64,000 nt of DNA from positions 1-64,000 of the forward strand of contig DASYZB010000074.1 of assembly GCA_035946615.1 (NCBI GenBank), in the 5' to 3' direction. This stretch comes from Verrucomicrobiia bacterium. Lineage in GTDB: Bacteria > Verrucomicrobiota > Verrucomicrobiia > Limisphaerales > UBA8199. This document shows, one piece after another, positions 36,581-46,406 of the stretch (position 1 is the first letter of the stretch; every line of letters begins with the position of its first letter). The notes beneath the pieces were generated by a model. It was not told the origin of the DNA. It saw nothing but the letters and a program-made list of their open reading frames with translations, and searched no databases. Made by a program: the position numbers and the translations under genes.

Positions 36581-37996
36581 ATGGCTCTGAAGATTTTCAA
36601 CACCCTTACACGTTCAGTCGCGCAATTCATACCGCTGGACCCCGGCGGGCGCAAAGCCGGGATGTACTGCTGCGGGCCAACCGTCTATGACTTCGCCCAT
36701 ATCGGCAATTGGCGCACGTTCCTATTTGGGGACCTGGTGCGGCGCTATCTGGAATTCCAAGGCTGCGAGGTCACCCACGTGATGAACGTCACGGACGTTG
36801 AAGACAAAATCATCCAACGCGTGCAGCAAACCAAAACCCCACTGCGCCAGTTCACCGGGAAATTCGAGGCCGCTTTTCTGGAAGACCTCAAGACGTTGAA
36901 TTGCCGGCTGCCCCACCAGATGCCGCATGCGACCAGCCACATCCCCGACATCATTGCCTTGGTTCAAAAACTCTTGGAACGCGGGATTGCCTACCGGGCG
37001 CCGGATGGCTCGGTGTATTTTAGCATTGAAAAATACCGTCAGTCTGGCGCGCAATATGGCCGGCTCGTGAAATTGAATTTCGACCAGATGCGTCCCGGCG
37101 AGCGGGTGCGCAGCGATGAGTATGAGAAGGAATCGCTGGCCGATTTCGCCCTCTGGAAGGCGCGCGCAGCCGAGGACGGCGAGGTCTTTTGGCCCAGCCC
37201 CTGGGGCGAGGGACGGCCCGGATGGCACATCGAGTGCAGTGCCATGAGCATGAAAATCCTCGGACCCAGCTTTGATTTGCACCTGGGGGGAGAAGACCTG
37301 ATCTTTCCTCATCACGAAGACGAGATAGCCCAAAGCGAGGGGGCAGGAGTCCAGAATCCGGGCCAGTCTTTCGTCAAATACTGGCTCCATGGCGCCCATC
37401 TCATGGTGGATGGAAAAAAAATGGCCAAATCGCTGGCGAATTATTTTACCCTCCGCGATTTGCTGGCCAAGGGATTTACCGGACGCGAAATCCGCTTCCT
37501 GTTGCTTCAGGCGCATTATCGAGAGACATTCAATTTCACCATCGGTGGCCTGCAAGGGGCCAAGGCCTCGCTGACACGCATTGATGAATGTCTGGCGAAG
37601 CTGCGCGAAAAGACCGGGGGCGTTGAGGCAAAGCCGGACGCTGAACTGCTCGAGCGCTTCTCAGCCGCGCTCGATAACGACCTGAACGTAGCAGGGGCCT
37701 GGGGGGTTGTTTTCGAGTGGGTGCGCGAGCTGAACCGGCGGCTGGCTCAGAATAACGTGAATAGCGCCGAAGCCGCTGCCGCATTGGCGACATGGGACAG
37801 GATTGACTCGGTATTTGGCGTTGAGGCGCCGCGTGAAGGCGAGGTCCCACCCCAGATAACGGCCTTGCTCGAAGAGCGCCTGGCAGCACGCAAGGCGAAA
37901 GATTTCAAGCGCGCCGATGCCATCCGCGAGGAGTTAAAGGCCAAGGGTTGGGTCATTGAAGACACACCCAGTGGCGCCAGGGCCAAAAAACTCTAG
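36581..37996 (+). CDS. cysS: Cysteinyl-tRNA synthetase
   Basis: The 471-residue class I synthetase has the zinc ligand region GMYCCGPTVYD, HIGH-like FAHIGNWRTF, ECSAMSMKILG and HHEDEIAQSEG with further zinc and substrate ligands, and KMSKS as KMAKSLANYF. The C-terminal anticodon-binding helix bundle is present. Start at the ATG 36581, giving the usual short N-terminus. The 230-bp gap upstream is divergent from purA and holds a T-rich run at 36537-36548 with no clear promoter. It pairs with tmk 20 bp downstream. Confidence 0.97.
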   Translation: MALKIFNTLTRSVAQFIPLDPGGRKAGMYCCGPTVYDFAHIGNWRTFLFGDLVRRYLEFQGCEVTHVMNVTDVEDKIIQRVQQTKTPLRQFTGKFEAAFLEDLKTLNCRLPHQMPHATSHIPDIIALVQKLLERGIAYRAPDGSVYFSIEKYRQSGAQYGRLVKLNFDQMRPGERVRSDEYEKESLADFALWKARAAEDGEVFWPSPWGEGRPGWHIECSAMSMKILGPSFDLHLGGEDLIFPHHEDEIAQSEGAGVQNPGQSFVKYWLHGAHLMVDGKKMAKSLANYFTLRDLLAKGFTGREIRFLLLQAHYRETFNFTIGGLQGAKASLTRIDECLAKLREKTGGVEAKPDAELLERFSAALDNDLNVAGAWGVVFEWVRELNRRLAQNNVNSAEAAAALATWDRIDSVFGVEAPREGEVPPQITALLEERLAARKAKDFKRADAIREELKAKGWVIEDTPSGARAKKL

Positions 37997-38016
37997 AGCC
38001 CCCACGCTACCTGCGC

Positions 38017-38670
38017 ATGAAGGGCCTGTTTATCAGTTTCGAGGGGACGGAGGGCTGCGGTAAATCCACCCAAATGGTTTTATTGGCCGAGCGATTGCGC
38101 GACCAGGGACGCACCGTGCGCACCCTGCGCGAGCCAGGCGGCACGCCCATTGGTGAGGAAATTCGGCACACGCTCAAGCATAGCGCCGTCAACCAGGCCA
38201 TGATGGCCGAGACCGAGCTGCTTCTGATGAACGCCAGCCGCGCCCAACTGGTCCGGGAAATCATCCAGCCGGCCCTGGCCTCAGGCGAGATTGTCCTGTG
38301 CGATCGGTTCTACGATTCCACAACAGCCTACCAGGGTTACGGCAGGCAACTGGATTTGGGCCTCGTGCGCACCGTCATCGATATCGCCGCAGGCGCGACA
38401 CGTCCGCATCTGACCTTGCTTCTGAACGTGCCGCAGGAGGTTAGCCAGCAACGGCTCCGCGCCAGGCAAGCCACCCTGCCCTTCATCCGCGATCGAATCG
38501 AAGAAGCTGACCGAAGCTTTTTCGAGCGCGTGGCCAAGGGTTACCAGGCCCTCGCCGCCGCCGAACCGGACCGGGTCCGGTCTATTGACGCCAGCGGAAG
38601 CGTTCAGCAAGTGAGGGAAGCAATCTGGGAGTTGGTGGCGGCTGGAGTAAGGATGAAGGATGAAGGATGA
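38017..38670 (+). CDS. tmk: Thymidylate kinase
   Basis: The 217-residue kinase phosphorylates dTMP to dTDP. It has the P-loop FEGTEGCGKSTQ at 8-19, the DRY-like CDRFYDSTTAYQGYGR and the LID region RARQATLPFIRDRIEEADRSFFERV. Length is normal. The C-terminal codons overlap the left arm of a terminator-like hairpin. Confidence 0.96.
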   Translation: MKGLFISFEGTEGCGKSTQMVLLAERLRDQGRTVRTLREPGGTPIGEEIRHTLKHSAVNQAMMAETELLLMNASRAQLVREIIQPALASGEIVLCDRFYDSTTAYQGYGRQLDLGLVRTVIDIAAGATRPHLTLLLNVPQEVSQQRLRARQATLPFIRDRIEEADRSFFERVAKGYQALAAAEPDRVRSIDASGSVQQVREAIWELVAAGVRMKDEG

Positions 38671-38694
38671 GTGATGAAACCTTCATCCTTTTCG
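38656..38694 (+). terminator. Terminator-like hairpin after tmk
   Basis: Perfect 11-bp arms AAGGATGAAGG (38656-38666) and CCTTCATCCTT (38680-38690) with a 13-nt loop, followed by a short T-rich tract (TTTTCGCTTT). The left arm lies in the last codons of tmk. The GC content of the stem is only moderate and the T tract is interrupted. Confidence 0.55.
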
Positions 38695-38747
38695 CTTTGC
38701 CCATTGGCTGGTTGCAGATATGTTGAACTCAGACCGGGAGCAACGCG

Positions 38748-39080
38748 ATGATCGAAGATACGATTGGTAAAATCGAAGCCAAAATCCAGGCCGCCGAAGC
38801 GATCAAGGACGAGCGGCGCGGCGAACTCCTGCAATTGTTAGGCACGTTGAAAGCGGAGGTTGCGGAGTTGTCGAAGACACATGTTGAGCAGGCCGAGAGT
38901 ATTGCCGGTTTCGCAGAACTTTCGACGCATGAAGCCACCCGCTCAGAGCAGAATCCGCGCTTGCTAAAGCTCTCGCTAGAGGGGCTGAGCTCATCGGTAG
39001 AAGAGCTTGAAGAATCTCATCCGCGCCTCGTACGAATCGTCAATGCCATCAGCAACACCCTTTCAAATCTGGGTATTTGA
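38748..39080 (+). CDS. DUF4404 family protein
   Basis: The 110-residue protein is entirely alpha-helical in appearance and matches the DUF4404 pattern: MIEDTIGKIEAKIQ, ELLQLLGTLKAEVAEL, ESIAGFAELSTHEATR, LSSSVEELEESHPRLV and the end VNAISNTLSNLGI. The family has no known biochemical role. GGGAG lies about 8 bp before the ATG. It is preceded by a terminator-like hairpin and so probably has its own promoter; no partner gene is evident. Confidence 0.85.
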   Translation: MIEDTIGKIEAKIQAAEAIKDERRGELLQLLGTLKAEVAELSKTHVEQAESIAGFAELSTHEATRSEQNPRLLKLSLEGLSSSVEELEESHPRLVRIVNAISNTLSNLGI

Positions 39081-39137
39081 ATTAGCTTTCCCTGCCATCA
39101 ATCCATTGAAGGGAGTTTCAATGGCCCCATGCGAAGC

Positions 39138-39905
39138 CTACCGAGGCCGGCAAAGAGCGGCATCTGTGCGCCAATGGTCCGTAACGGCCCAGAGGTTGAC
39201 CGGGCAGGTCGATTCCCCCCAGGGGAGGTATTGAATATGCCCGTCAGCCATGGCGTAATTGGAGCCGCCCCCTTTTGGCCAGTGGGCCAGGTTATTGTGC
39301 CGGTTCTCCGCCAGGTCGTTCAGGTAGCTGCCAGTTGGGGCTTCGAATAGATTAACCTCATAGGCCCGGGAGCCGCTGGCTTTTTCGCCAAAGGCAATCG
39401 TCTCTGCCGGATGCCCCATGACGGACTGCTTCATCCGAAGGTAGGCGGGGGTGGTGGTCCAAAGGGGAGCCGAATTTGTGAGGAGGCTGGCATAGTAATC
39501 GGCAAAGGCATTAATGATGTAGCTCTGTGGGGCCAAATCCGCGCTAGTTAGCCGGGGCGGGAGACCCATTTTAAGCGTTTCAGCGTCTGAGGGGCAAACC
39601 AGGAGCCGCAAGGCGTTGTAATTGATTCGAAGCTGCGCCGGCCAATGGCCGGAAGCCTGCTGCGGAAGCGGCAGGACATCCTGGTTATCATTGGCGTAAA
39701 GCGTCAGAGACAAGGCAAGCTGGCGCAGGTTCTGTACGCAAGCGGCACGGCGGCCATTTTCTTTGGTCCGAGCAATGGCAGGCAGCAGCAAGGCGGCTAG
39801 AATCCCAATGATGGCGATGACCACTAACAATTCGATCAAGGTGAAAGCCGGCAATAAGCGCCGACGCACGGCCAAACGAGCGCAAGGTTTTGCAACTCTC
39901 TTCAT
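39138..39905 (-). CDS. Type IV/II pseudopilin-like protein (DUF1559-type)
   Basis: The 255-residue protein carries a class III leader ending [25 protein letters not shown], with cleavage expected before FTLIE, and a globular C-terminal domain ending in [15 protein letters not shown]. This matches the H-x9-DG type pseudopilins that are very numerous in Verrucomicrobia and Planctomycetes. Their role may be in a type II secretion-like pseudopilus or as surface display proteins. The ATG at 39905 gives a normal leader; 39926 is in frame and also possible. It lies 34 bp after the thioredoxin-fold protein gene. Confidence 0.88.
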   Translation of the reverse strand: MKRVAKPCARLAVRRRLLPAFTLIELLVVIAIIGILAALLLPAIARTKENGRRAACVQNLRQLALSLTLYANDNQDVLPLPQQASGHWPAQLRINYNALRLLVCPSDAETLKMGLPPRLTSADLAPQSYIINAFADYYASLLTNSAPLWTTTPAYLRMKQSVMGHPAETIAFGEKASGSRAYEVNLFEAPTGSYLNDLAENRHNNLAHWPKGGGSNYAMADGHIQYLPWGESTCPVNLWAVTDHWRTDAALCRPR

Positions 39906-39939
39906 CGAAATGCGCGGTCTTGCCATAACGGGGAAAGCC

Positions 39940-41556
39940 CTATTGGCTGCGCAGGCGGAAGAACTGTCCCCCGGCGCTGGTTGGAAGGTCCACAAACTCG
40001 TTAATGCCATCCGACTGCGCGGAAACACTCACCGGCACCCAGGAATCGCCGGTGAGGTCCTGGGTGGTTTCCAGTATAAAGGTGGCCTGTGTGACAGGCC
40101 AGGAAATGTGGGCTTGTCCGGAGTTCAATGTCAGATTCAGCGCCAGGTTCTGATAAAGCAGAGGAAGAACGGCTTGTTCGAACGTGGCGAAAGTTTGGGA
40201 GCCGACGAACTTCTGGCAAATGTGATTTTGTGAATCGATCACAAACGTGGTGGGTATGAATTGAATTCCGCCAAAGGAGGTTTCGACGGACCACCATGAA
40301 GGTTGGTCCATGAGGACGGGGTAAGTCATGCCGTTGTTGAAAACGAAGCTGCTCACCAGCGAGGTGGGTGGGTTCCTCCCATCCGGGCTGCTATCGATTG
40401 ATATGCCGACTATGACAAGACCATCCGGCGAATACTTCTGGTACAAGGATATCAAATCGGGAATCTCGGCCACGCACGGTCCGCACCAGGTGGCCCAGAA
40501 ATTGAGCAGAACGACCTTGCCGGCAACACTGGTGGAATCAACCATGTTCCCGTAGATGTCAGGCAACGGTCCCCATGCGGGGGCGAGGGGCAAGCCCGAT
40601 TGGATGCTCAAGGAAAGTTTGATTGCGCCGGAATCCGCGTCGGTGGGCGTATCATAAGTGAAGCCGTCCACGGCTATGCGATAGACTTTCCCTGCATCGA
40701 CGCGAAAGGTCGTGCTGGCTGGGGATCCTTCAACGGAGGCGACTTCCGAGAGATTCGATACCGACTTGCCTACATAAACCGCCAGCAAGGCATCGAGGTC
40801 GGAACCGCTTTGGCTGCTGACGCTGCCCTGAGTTGAGATGGTCACAAAACCGGTGACTGGGGCCTGCCAAGTCCACCAGACTGATTTGCCTCCGGGATTC
40901 CCGGCATGGTCCGGTTCGCCCGGTTCTTTTGTCGAATGATCATTGTTGCCTATGGCAATCAAGTTGGTGCCGGTGAGTTGGATTGCATCGGCGAAGTCGT
41001 CATTGGGAGCCAACCCCGACAAGGTCAGTGAGAGCAGGATCGCACCCGAGTCGGCATCGGCTGGGGTATCGGGGGAATAACCATCGACTGCGATGCGGTA
41101 GAGAGTTCCGGCGGTGGCTTTGAATCCGAGCAGGCTTGTGAGACTGGTGGCAGGGTCTTCGTCATTCGAGGCGATTTCATTTACGTTGGAAACGGAGTTG
41201 CCAACATAAACGGCCAAAAGGGTATCTAGTGGCCCGCCCCAGACACTGCTGGTGCTGCCGTGAGTCGAGATGGTGACATAGCCTACGGCAGGGGCCTGCC
41301 AAGTCCACCAGACTGATTTGCCTCCGGGATTCCCGGCATGGTCCGGTTCGCCCGGTTCTTTGGTGGCGTAATCGTTATCACCATTCACCGTGATGTTCGT
41401 GGATAGAATCGGAATGGCGTTAACGAAATTGTCATTGGCGGGCGGGCTTTGGGCGCGAGCCAAAGACGCGGGAAAGATTGTGACAAGGAGCAGGCTGAAT
41501 GCGAACCGTCTAAACACCGGCTTAGCCGCAGTTGCCGTCCAAACTCCGTTGTGCAT
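39940..41556 (-). CDS. Exported two-repeat protein fused to a TlpA-like thioredoxin domain
   Basis: The 538-residue protein has a signal peptide ([20 protein letters not shown]), two homologous beta-rich domains of about 144 residues (from about 40 and 185), each with [20 protein letters not shown] and a later AGxxYRIAVDG, and a TlpA/ResA-like thioredoxin domain with WCGPC at 357-361 and a cis-Pro near [10 protein letters not shown]-terminal domain resembles the tail of other secreted proteins here. The repeats resemble a pre-peptidase (PPC)-like carbohydrate/surface module. It should act as a thiol reductase or oxidase in the periplasm or at the surface. Start at the ATG before the signal; a GTG at 41592 is in frame. 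Confidence 0.85.
   Translation of the reverse strand: MHNGVWTATAAKPVFRRFAFSLLLVTIFPASLARAQSPPANDNFVNAIPILSTNITVNGDNDYATKEPGEPDHAGNPGGKSVWWTWQAPAVGYVTISTHGSTSSVWGGPLDTLLAVYVGNSVSNVNEIASNDEDPATSLTSLLGFKATAGTLYRIAVDGYSPDTPADADSGAILLSLTLSGLAPNDDFADAIQLTGTNLIAIGNNDHSTKEPGEPDHAGNPGGKSVWWTWQAPVTGFVTISTQGSVSSQSGSDLDALLAVYVGKSVSNLSEVASVEGSPASTTFRVDAGKVYRIAVDGFTYDTPTDADSGAIKLSLSIQSGLPLAPAWGPLPDIYGNMVDSTSVAGKVVLLNFWATWCGPCVAEIPDLISLYQKYSPDGLVIVGISIDSSPDGRNPPTSLVSSFVFNNGMTYPVLMDQPSWWSVETSFGGIQFIPTTFVIDSQNHICQKFVGSQTFATFEQAVLPLLYQNLALNLTLNSGQAHISWPVTQATFILETTQDLTGDSWVPVSVSAQSDGINEFVDLPTSAGGQFFRLRSQ
40859..41361. repeat. Exact 71-bp direct repeat within the TlpA-fusion gene
   Basis: A 71-bp segment at 40859-40929 recurs without change at 41291-41361, 432 bp (144 codons) apart. 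It encodes the shared [19 protein letters not shown] motif of the two repeat domains, which elsewhere differ clearly. This is far more conserved than the surrounding duplicated domains. Confidence 0.9.
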
Positions 41557-41636
41557 GACCGGAAGTTTAGCACAACGAAGATTCTCCGTCACGCCGCTAT
41601 TTGTTGTTTGGCAGGATTACGAGACATGCGAAGAAG

Positions 41637-41855
41637 TCATGCCGGGGGCTGGCGGCGCAACCAGTAAAATGGACGGCGATGCAGGTTCATCGCGGCTTTG
41701 ATGTATAGGAAATCGGCGCGCATATTGTAAACGATGGCGTAAGGAAAGCGGTGGAAGTTGAGCTTGCGCCCCGGATCTCCTGCGCAGCGTTCCGGTTCGG
41801 CCGCGATCCGGCGCAACGTGCGCTCCCGTTCCGGCAGGGCCAGTACCTCGGCCAC
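41637..41855 (-). pseudogene. N-terminally truncated RelE/ParE-type toxin
   Basis: The 72-codon frame reads ALPERERTLRRIAAEPERC, NFHRFPYAIVYNMRADFLYIKAAMNLHRRPFYW, matching the C-terminal two-thirds of RelE/ParE toxins, including the Arg-rich FPYxIVY strand and HxRR-x-YW. The first helices and strand are missing and a stop codon lies just upstream of the only start, a GTG at 41855. No antitoxin gene is adjacent. It is most likely a remnant; the 100 bp around hold nothing else recognisable. Confidence 0.55.
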
Positions 41856-41949
41856 TTTCTAAGCAGCAGTGCTCATGCGGATTAAATTTCTGTCTCTGCG
41901 CGCGTTCTGGCAAGCCCTTTTGCGCTGGTCAATGGTTTTCAGGCTTCTG

Positions 41950-43062
41950 CTATTTGGGGTTCGGCAGGATTACCAAGTCCACCAATTCCCCCGCTCGTAT
42001 GGTAATGTTGGGTGGGAGGCTGATATCGACGGGCAGGCCCAGCTCGGCATTGGCCAGGCGCATCGGGCCGAGCATGGTGACGGGCACCGTTTCCAACTGC
42101 GTGCCCACTTCGAGCACGCTGGCGAAACCGATGTGCCTTCGCAGGCCGCGTGTGCGGACCTCGACGCGCATGCCGGGCTTGGGCTCATCCCCAATCGGGG
42201 GCCGCAGGTACCCGACAATCCGCACCGGGTTGAAGGTGGCAATGGCGGCAATCGGCTGGCCGGCCGTGACGGCTTCGCCTGCCCGGTGATAAATCGTCGA
42301 GACAATCCCGTCCATAGGCGCCTTCAATTGGATGGGGCTCAGTTCCGCTTCGGTGAGGCGCAGTTTGGATTCTTGAACGGCTATTGCAGCCCGCAAAGGG
42401 TCTTCGGTGACCTTGGAGACCTCGGTCGCATTGGTTAATTGGAGCGTTTGAAAGTTCTGTTCCCCTTCCGCCACCAGTTTGGCGAGTTCATCGACTTCGC
42501 TTTGAGAGCGGTCCTGGGCGGCCTTGGCCTGATCATAAACGCGTTGGGACACGATCTGGTCTTTGAACAGCTCAGACATCCGGTGGAATTCGGTCTGGGC
42601 CAGTTGCAGGTTCACGCGGGCGGTGGCGAGTTGGGCGCGTTGGCGCATCCAATCGAGCCTGAGTTGGTCATAATCCATGGCATTTCGCTGTTGGGTGATG
42701 ACCGGTTTCATGTTGACACGCAGCATCTCGATTTCGGCCTGGATGACCGCCAGCGAAGAAGCCAGGATTCGCGGGTCGGTTACCAGGACCTGCCCGACCG
42801 GGTCGCCGGTCTTCACGCGCTGGAAGCGGTTGACGGTTAATTCGGCGAGAACACCCGGTTTGTAAGAGCTAATATTGGCCAGAACCGGTTCAGCCTGGCC
42901 GACCAGGGTGGGAGCGGCAGCGTGTTGGTTCCAAAGAAGGGCGATGAGGCAGACTGCCCCGCCAAACACAACGAACGGCAACGCACGCAGGCGCACCTCA
43001 TACCAGCGCTGCCGCAAGGGCATCGGAATTGGCTTTGGAGCATCCGCATTCATAATCCGCAT
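41950..43062 (-). CDS. HlyD-type periplasmic adaptor protein
   Basis: The 370-residue protein has one N-terminal membrane helix (FVVFGGAVCLIALLW, about 32-46), a lipoyl/barrel-like half (AEPVLANISSYKPGVLAELTVN), a long coiled-coil hairpin (about 105-240) and the second half (IQLKAPMDGIVSTIYHRAGEAVTAG) followed by a beta-barrel. It is the adaptor of a tripartite efflux or type I secretion system, but no inner-membrane transporter or outer-membrane channel is adjacent, so partners and cargo are unknown. A 46-residue frame lies 49 bp upstream. Confidence 0.88.
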   Translation of the reverse strand: MRIMNADAPKPIPMPLRQRWYEVRLRALPFVVFGGAVCLIALLWNQHAAAPTLVGQAEPVLANISSYKPGVLAELTVNRFQRVKTGDPVGQVLVTDPRILASSLAVIQAEIEMLRVNMKPVITQQRNAMDYDQLRLDWMRQRAQLATARVNLQLAQTEFHRMSELFKDQIVSQRVYDQAKAAQDRSQSEVDELAKLVAEGEQNFQTLQLTNATEVSKVTEDPLRAAIAVQESKLRLTEAELSPIQLKAPMDGIVSTIYHRAGEAVTAGQPIAAIATFNPVRIVGYLRPPIGDEPKPGMRVEVRTRGLRRHIGFASVLEVGTQLETVPVTMLGPMRLANAELGLPVDISLPPNITIRAGELVDLVILPNPK

Positions 43063-43111
43063 GGCGCCAAGGTTCTCAGGAAACAGTTCATAGTGGACTG
43101 CTCGGGGCGCG

Positions 43112-43252
43112 TCAAGTCTGAATAATCTTGATCCGATCCGGCATGTCCTCTACCGTCGCACTCCATTGCAGGCGCTTGGCCCACGAATCGATGACGGTTC
43201 CCCGGTCCACGCCGTGATACTCAAACGACAGACCACTGCTTTTTACCCCCAT
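43112..43252 (-). CDS. Possible 46-residue small protein upstream of the HlyD gene
   Basis: An ATG at 43252 opens a 46-codon frame reading MGVKSSGLSFEYHGVDRG, ...VIDSWAKRLQW and ending ...DRIKIIQT. Composition is protein-like, not repetitive. Its stop lies 49 bp before the HlyD gene on the same strand, and its start overlaps the GH2 start codon by two bases on the opposite strand. I recognise no family. It may be a real small gene of the HlyD operon or the remnant of a larger one. Confidence 0.4.
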   Translation of the reverse strand: MGVKSSGLSFEYHGVDRGTVIDSWAKRLQWSATVEDMPDRIKIIQT

Positions 43253-46200
43253 GAATCTATCCAAGCCATTTTTGAAAGCTTTTGCGCTTTTTAGCTTTGG
43301 TTGGTTAGCGGTCAGTTCCTTGCTGGCATCGCCCCCCTCAGGCCAGGGTCCTGGCGACAGCCTGCGCTTGAATAACGGCTGGGAACTCCAGGATGCCGCT
43401 CAAGTCCAGCAAAGCGGCGAGGCCCTCTCCCAACCCGAATTTCATCCCAACAGCTGGCATCGCGCTGTAGTGCCTGGAACAGTTCTTACCAGCCTGGTGC
43501 TAGACGGGATTTATCCAGAACCATTGTATGGTGAAAACAACCGGACCAATGTGATTCCAGACAGCCTCTGCCGGACGACTTACTGGTACCGGAACACGTT
43601 TACGCCGCCGCAATCCTATAGGGGCAAGCAAGTGTGGCTGGCCTTTGATGGCATCAACTACATTGCGGAGGTTTGGGTCAACGGCCACCAGGCCGGGACG
43701 ATCAAAGGGGCTTTCACCAGAGGCATTTTTGATATCACCCCTTATGTGACTCCAGGAGCGCCCAATGGCCTGGCTGTGCATGTATTGCCCCAGCCGCATC
43801 CGGGGGTCTCTCACGAGAAAACCATCGCGACGGGCACGGGTCGCAATGGCGGTGTGACGGGCCTGGACGGGCCGACCTTTCTCTGCTCGATTGGCTGGGA
43901 TTGGATTCCTACCATCCGCGATCGAGACACAGGAATTTGGCAGGACGTGCGGCTTTTCGCCACAGGGCCGGTGGTGGTCGAGGACCCATACGTAACGACG
44001 AAATTGCCCCTGCCCCGCACCGACTCTGCGGAGCTGACTGTTCAAGCCACCGTTCGCAACGTCACCGATACTCCGCAGAACGGCACATTGACCGGCGCCA
44101 TAGATAAAATTCATTTCAAGCAAACGGTTTCTCTTGCGCCGAGAGAGGCGCGCACCGTGACCTTCTCGCCAGCGATTACGCGAGCGCTTCACGTCAAAAA
44201 CCCACGGCTCTGGTGGCCCAACGGCTATGGGCCGCAAAACCTTTACACATTGCGCCTGGCTTTTGCGATTAAGGGCGCGGTTTCGGATTCAAAGCAGGTG
44301 AACTTTGGTGTGCGCCAGATCAGTCACTCGCTGCCCGGTTCGGACAACCTTGCTCTTTCGGTGAACGGGGTGCCAGTAATCGCCAAAGGTGGCGATTGGG
44401 GAATGGATGAAGCCATGAAGCGCATCCCGCGCGAGCGGCTGGATGCCCAAGTGCGCATGCACCAACTCGCCAACTATACCATCATCCGCAACTGGGTCGG
44501 CCAGAGCACCAGCGCCGACTTGTACGACCTGTGTGATCAATATGGGATTCTGCTTTGGGATGAATTTTTCGAGCCGCACCCGGCGGATGGGCCGATCCCC
44601 CCGGACGTCGAGCTGTACCTGGCCAATGTAAAAGATAAAATCCTGCGCTTCCGAACGCATCCGAGTATTGCGCTTTGGTGCGCGCGCAATGAAGGCGACC
44701 CGCCGCCGGCGATTGGCGATGGGATCCGGACGCTCATTCACGAGCTGGACCCGGGCCGGCTTTATCAGCCCAGTTCCACCTCGGGCCGCGGTGTAAATTC
44801 CGGCGGCCCATACCATTGGCGCACTCCGCGCGAGTTCTATACATACAACGAGGCATTCAAGACTGAAATCGGGTCAATTTCGGTCCCTACGCTCGAAGCG
44901 ATTCACGGCATGATGCCCTCGAAGGATTGGGAAGTGATCAACGACGACTGGGCCGAGCACGATTTTTGCTCGGGCGCTCAACAAGGGGATCGCTATCCAA
45001 TAATGATCTCCCAACGTTACGGCCAGCCGTGGAGCCTGGCTGATTTTGTGCGCAAAGCGCAGCTTGCCAATTATGAATGTTTTCGGGCGATGTATGAGGG
45101 CCGGTTCGCCAAGCTTTTTGCTCCCGAAACGGGTGTGATTACCTGGATGAGCAGCCCGGCGCAGCCGAGTTTTGTCTGGCAGCTTTACAGCCATGACCTC
45201 GAACCCAATTCATCGTTATACGCTACGCGCAAGGCATGCGAACCCATCCACATCCAGATGAACCAGAATGATTGGCGTATCCTGATCATCAACAATACAC
45301 CGCGCCCGCTTGAGGGGCTGCGGGTCAAAAACGCCATCTACAATCTGGATGGCACTCGAAAGTATCTGCAGAACGAGACCCTGACCGCCACTCCAAGCGC
45401 CGCTTCCCAAGCGGGCCAGGTCCCCTTTCTGGCCGGCCTATCCGATGTGCATTTCGTGAAGCTCGAACTGCGGGATGCAGAGGACCATCTGCTGTCGGAA
45501 AACTTTTACTGGCGCGCGCGTCCGGAAGAGCCGGACAATTTCCGCGCATTGAATACGATGCCGATTGCCGGCATTGAAGTTGAAGCCGGCCAACGCCAGA
45601 GCCGGGGTAAATGTCTGCTGGACGTGACGGTTCGCAATCCCTCCCATGCGGTGGCGCTGCTCACGCATTTACAATTGCGCAAGGCCCGCTCCAGCCAACG
45701 GGTGTTGCCCGTGTTCTATACTGATAATTACATTTCACTTTTACCCGGTGAGGTCCGTTATGTGAGTATTGAGGCGCCCCTGGCAGCGCTTGAGGGCGAC
45801 GAACCGCTCCTGGCGGTGGATGGCTGGAACGTGGCTCTTCGTCCAGTCCCCTATTCGGGGCGTTCAGTCCGTGTCACGCCCAACACCGAGGCGCAGGTGC
45901 ATCCTTTGGCCCCGGAGAGCGCAGCGGCGGGAGCGAGCGAGTGGTTGAATATCAATTGCGGCGGCGGGCAGGTTGGCTTTTTCAGGTTCGGGACCACTCC
46001 GCAACATGAATTCGTTGTGGACAGCGATTACCAAGGCGGCGATGGAGAAGGGACCGGAGACCTGATTGATACCGAGGCCCCCCACTGCGCGCCACCCGCT
46101 GTTTATCGAACGGAGCGGCACGGCTCGTGCACCTACAGGGTGCCAGCGCTTCGCGGCCATTCCTATACCGTGCGATTGCACTTTGCCGAGGTGAAGCTCG

Positions 46201-46406
46201 CGCCGGGGGAACGCGAGTTTAACGTCGAGGTCAATGGCCGCCGGGCGTTTTCGGATTTGGACATCGCCGCCGAGGCGGGCAGAGACAAGGCCCTGGTAAA
46301 AGACGTTGCCTCAGTAAGCCCCGATGCCGACGGGAACATTGTTATTGCGTTCACCCGGGGCTCTGCGGGCGAGCCGTTGATCTGCGGGATTCAGATACTG
46401 GAGTAA
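43251..46406 (+). CDS. GH2 glycoside hydrolase with C-terminal malectin-like domain
   Basis: The 1051-residue exported enzyme begins with a signal peptide (FALFSFGWLAVSSLLASP). A GH2 sugar-binding domain, an immunoglobulin-like domain and the TIM barrel follow. Probable acid/base is Glu481 in WCARNEGD and the nucleophile Glu539 in AFKTEIGS. The architecture fits exo-beta-glucosaminidase or beta-mannosidase-type GH2 enzymes rather than beta-galactosidase. After residue about 890 a malectin-like carbohydrate-binding domain (AEVKLAPGEREFNVEVNGRR...) is added. It probably removes terminal mannose or glucosamine from extracellular polysaccharide. No transporter is adjacent. The gene ends 9 bp before rplW, tail to tail. 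Confidence 0.88.
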   Translation: MNLSKPFLKAFALFSFGWLAVSSLLASPPSGQGPGDSLRLNNGWELQDAAQVQQSGEALSQPEFHPNSWHRAVVPGTVLTSLVLDGIYPEPLYGENNRTNVIPDSLCRTTYWYRNTFTPPQSYRGKQVWLAFDGINYIAEVWVNGHQAGTIKGAFTRGIFDITPYVTPGAPNGLAVHVLPQPHPGVSHEKTIATGTGRNGGVTGLDGPTFLCSIGWDWIPTIRDRDTGIWQDVRLFATGPVVVEDPYVTTKLPLPRTDSAELTVQATVRNVTDTPQNGTLTGAIDKIHFKQTVSLAPREARTVTFSPAITRALHVKNPRLWWPNGYGPQNLYTLRLAFAIKGAVSDSKQVNFGVRQISHSLPGSDNLALSVNGVPVIAKGGDWGMDEAMKRIPRERLDAQVRMHQLANYTIIRNWVGQSTSADLYDLCDQYGILLWDEFFEPHPADGPIPPDVELYLANVKDKILRFRTHPSIALWCARNEGDPPPAIGDGIRTLIHELDPGRLYQPSSTSGRGVNSGGPYHWRTPREFYTYNEAFKTEIGSISVPTLEAIHGMMPSKDWEVINDDWAEHDFCSGAQQGDRYPIMISQRYGQPWSLADFVRKAQLANYECFRAMYEGRFAKLFAPETGVITWMSSPAQPSFVWQLYSHDLEPNSSLYATRKACEPIHIQMNQNDWRILIINNTPRPLEGLRVKNAIYNLDGTRKYLQNETLTATPSAASQAGQVPFLAGLSDVHFVKLELRDAEDHLLSENFYWRARPEEPDNFRALNTMPIAGIEVEAGQRQSRGKCLLDVTVRNPSHAVALLTHLQLRKARSSQRVLPVFYTDNYISLLPGEVRYVSIEAPLAALEGDEPLLAVDGWNVALRPVPYSGRSVRVTPNTEAQVHPLAPESAAAGASEWLNINCGGGQVGFFRFGTTPQHEFVVDSDYQGGDGEGTGDLIDTEAPHCAPPAVYRTERHGSCTYRVPALRGHSYTVRLHFAEVKLAPGEREFNVEVNGRRAFSDLDIAAEAGRDKALVKDVASVSPDADGNIVIAFTRGSAGEPLICGIQILE

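Noticed and set aside
41617-41913. 98-codon minus-strand frame over the toxin remnant
   Set aside because: The alternative frame carries the RelE/ParE motifs; this one is low-complexity.
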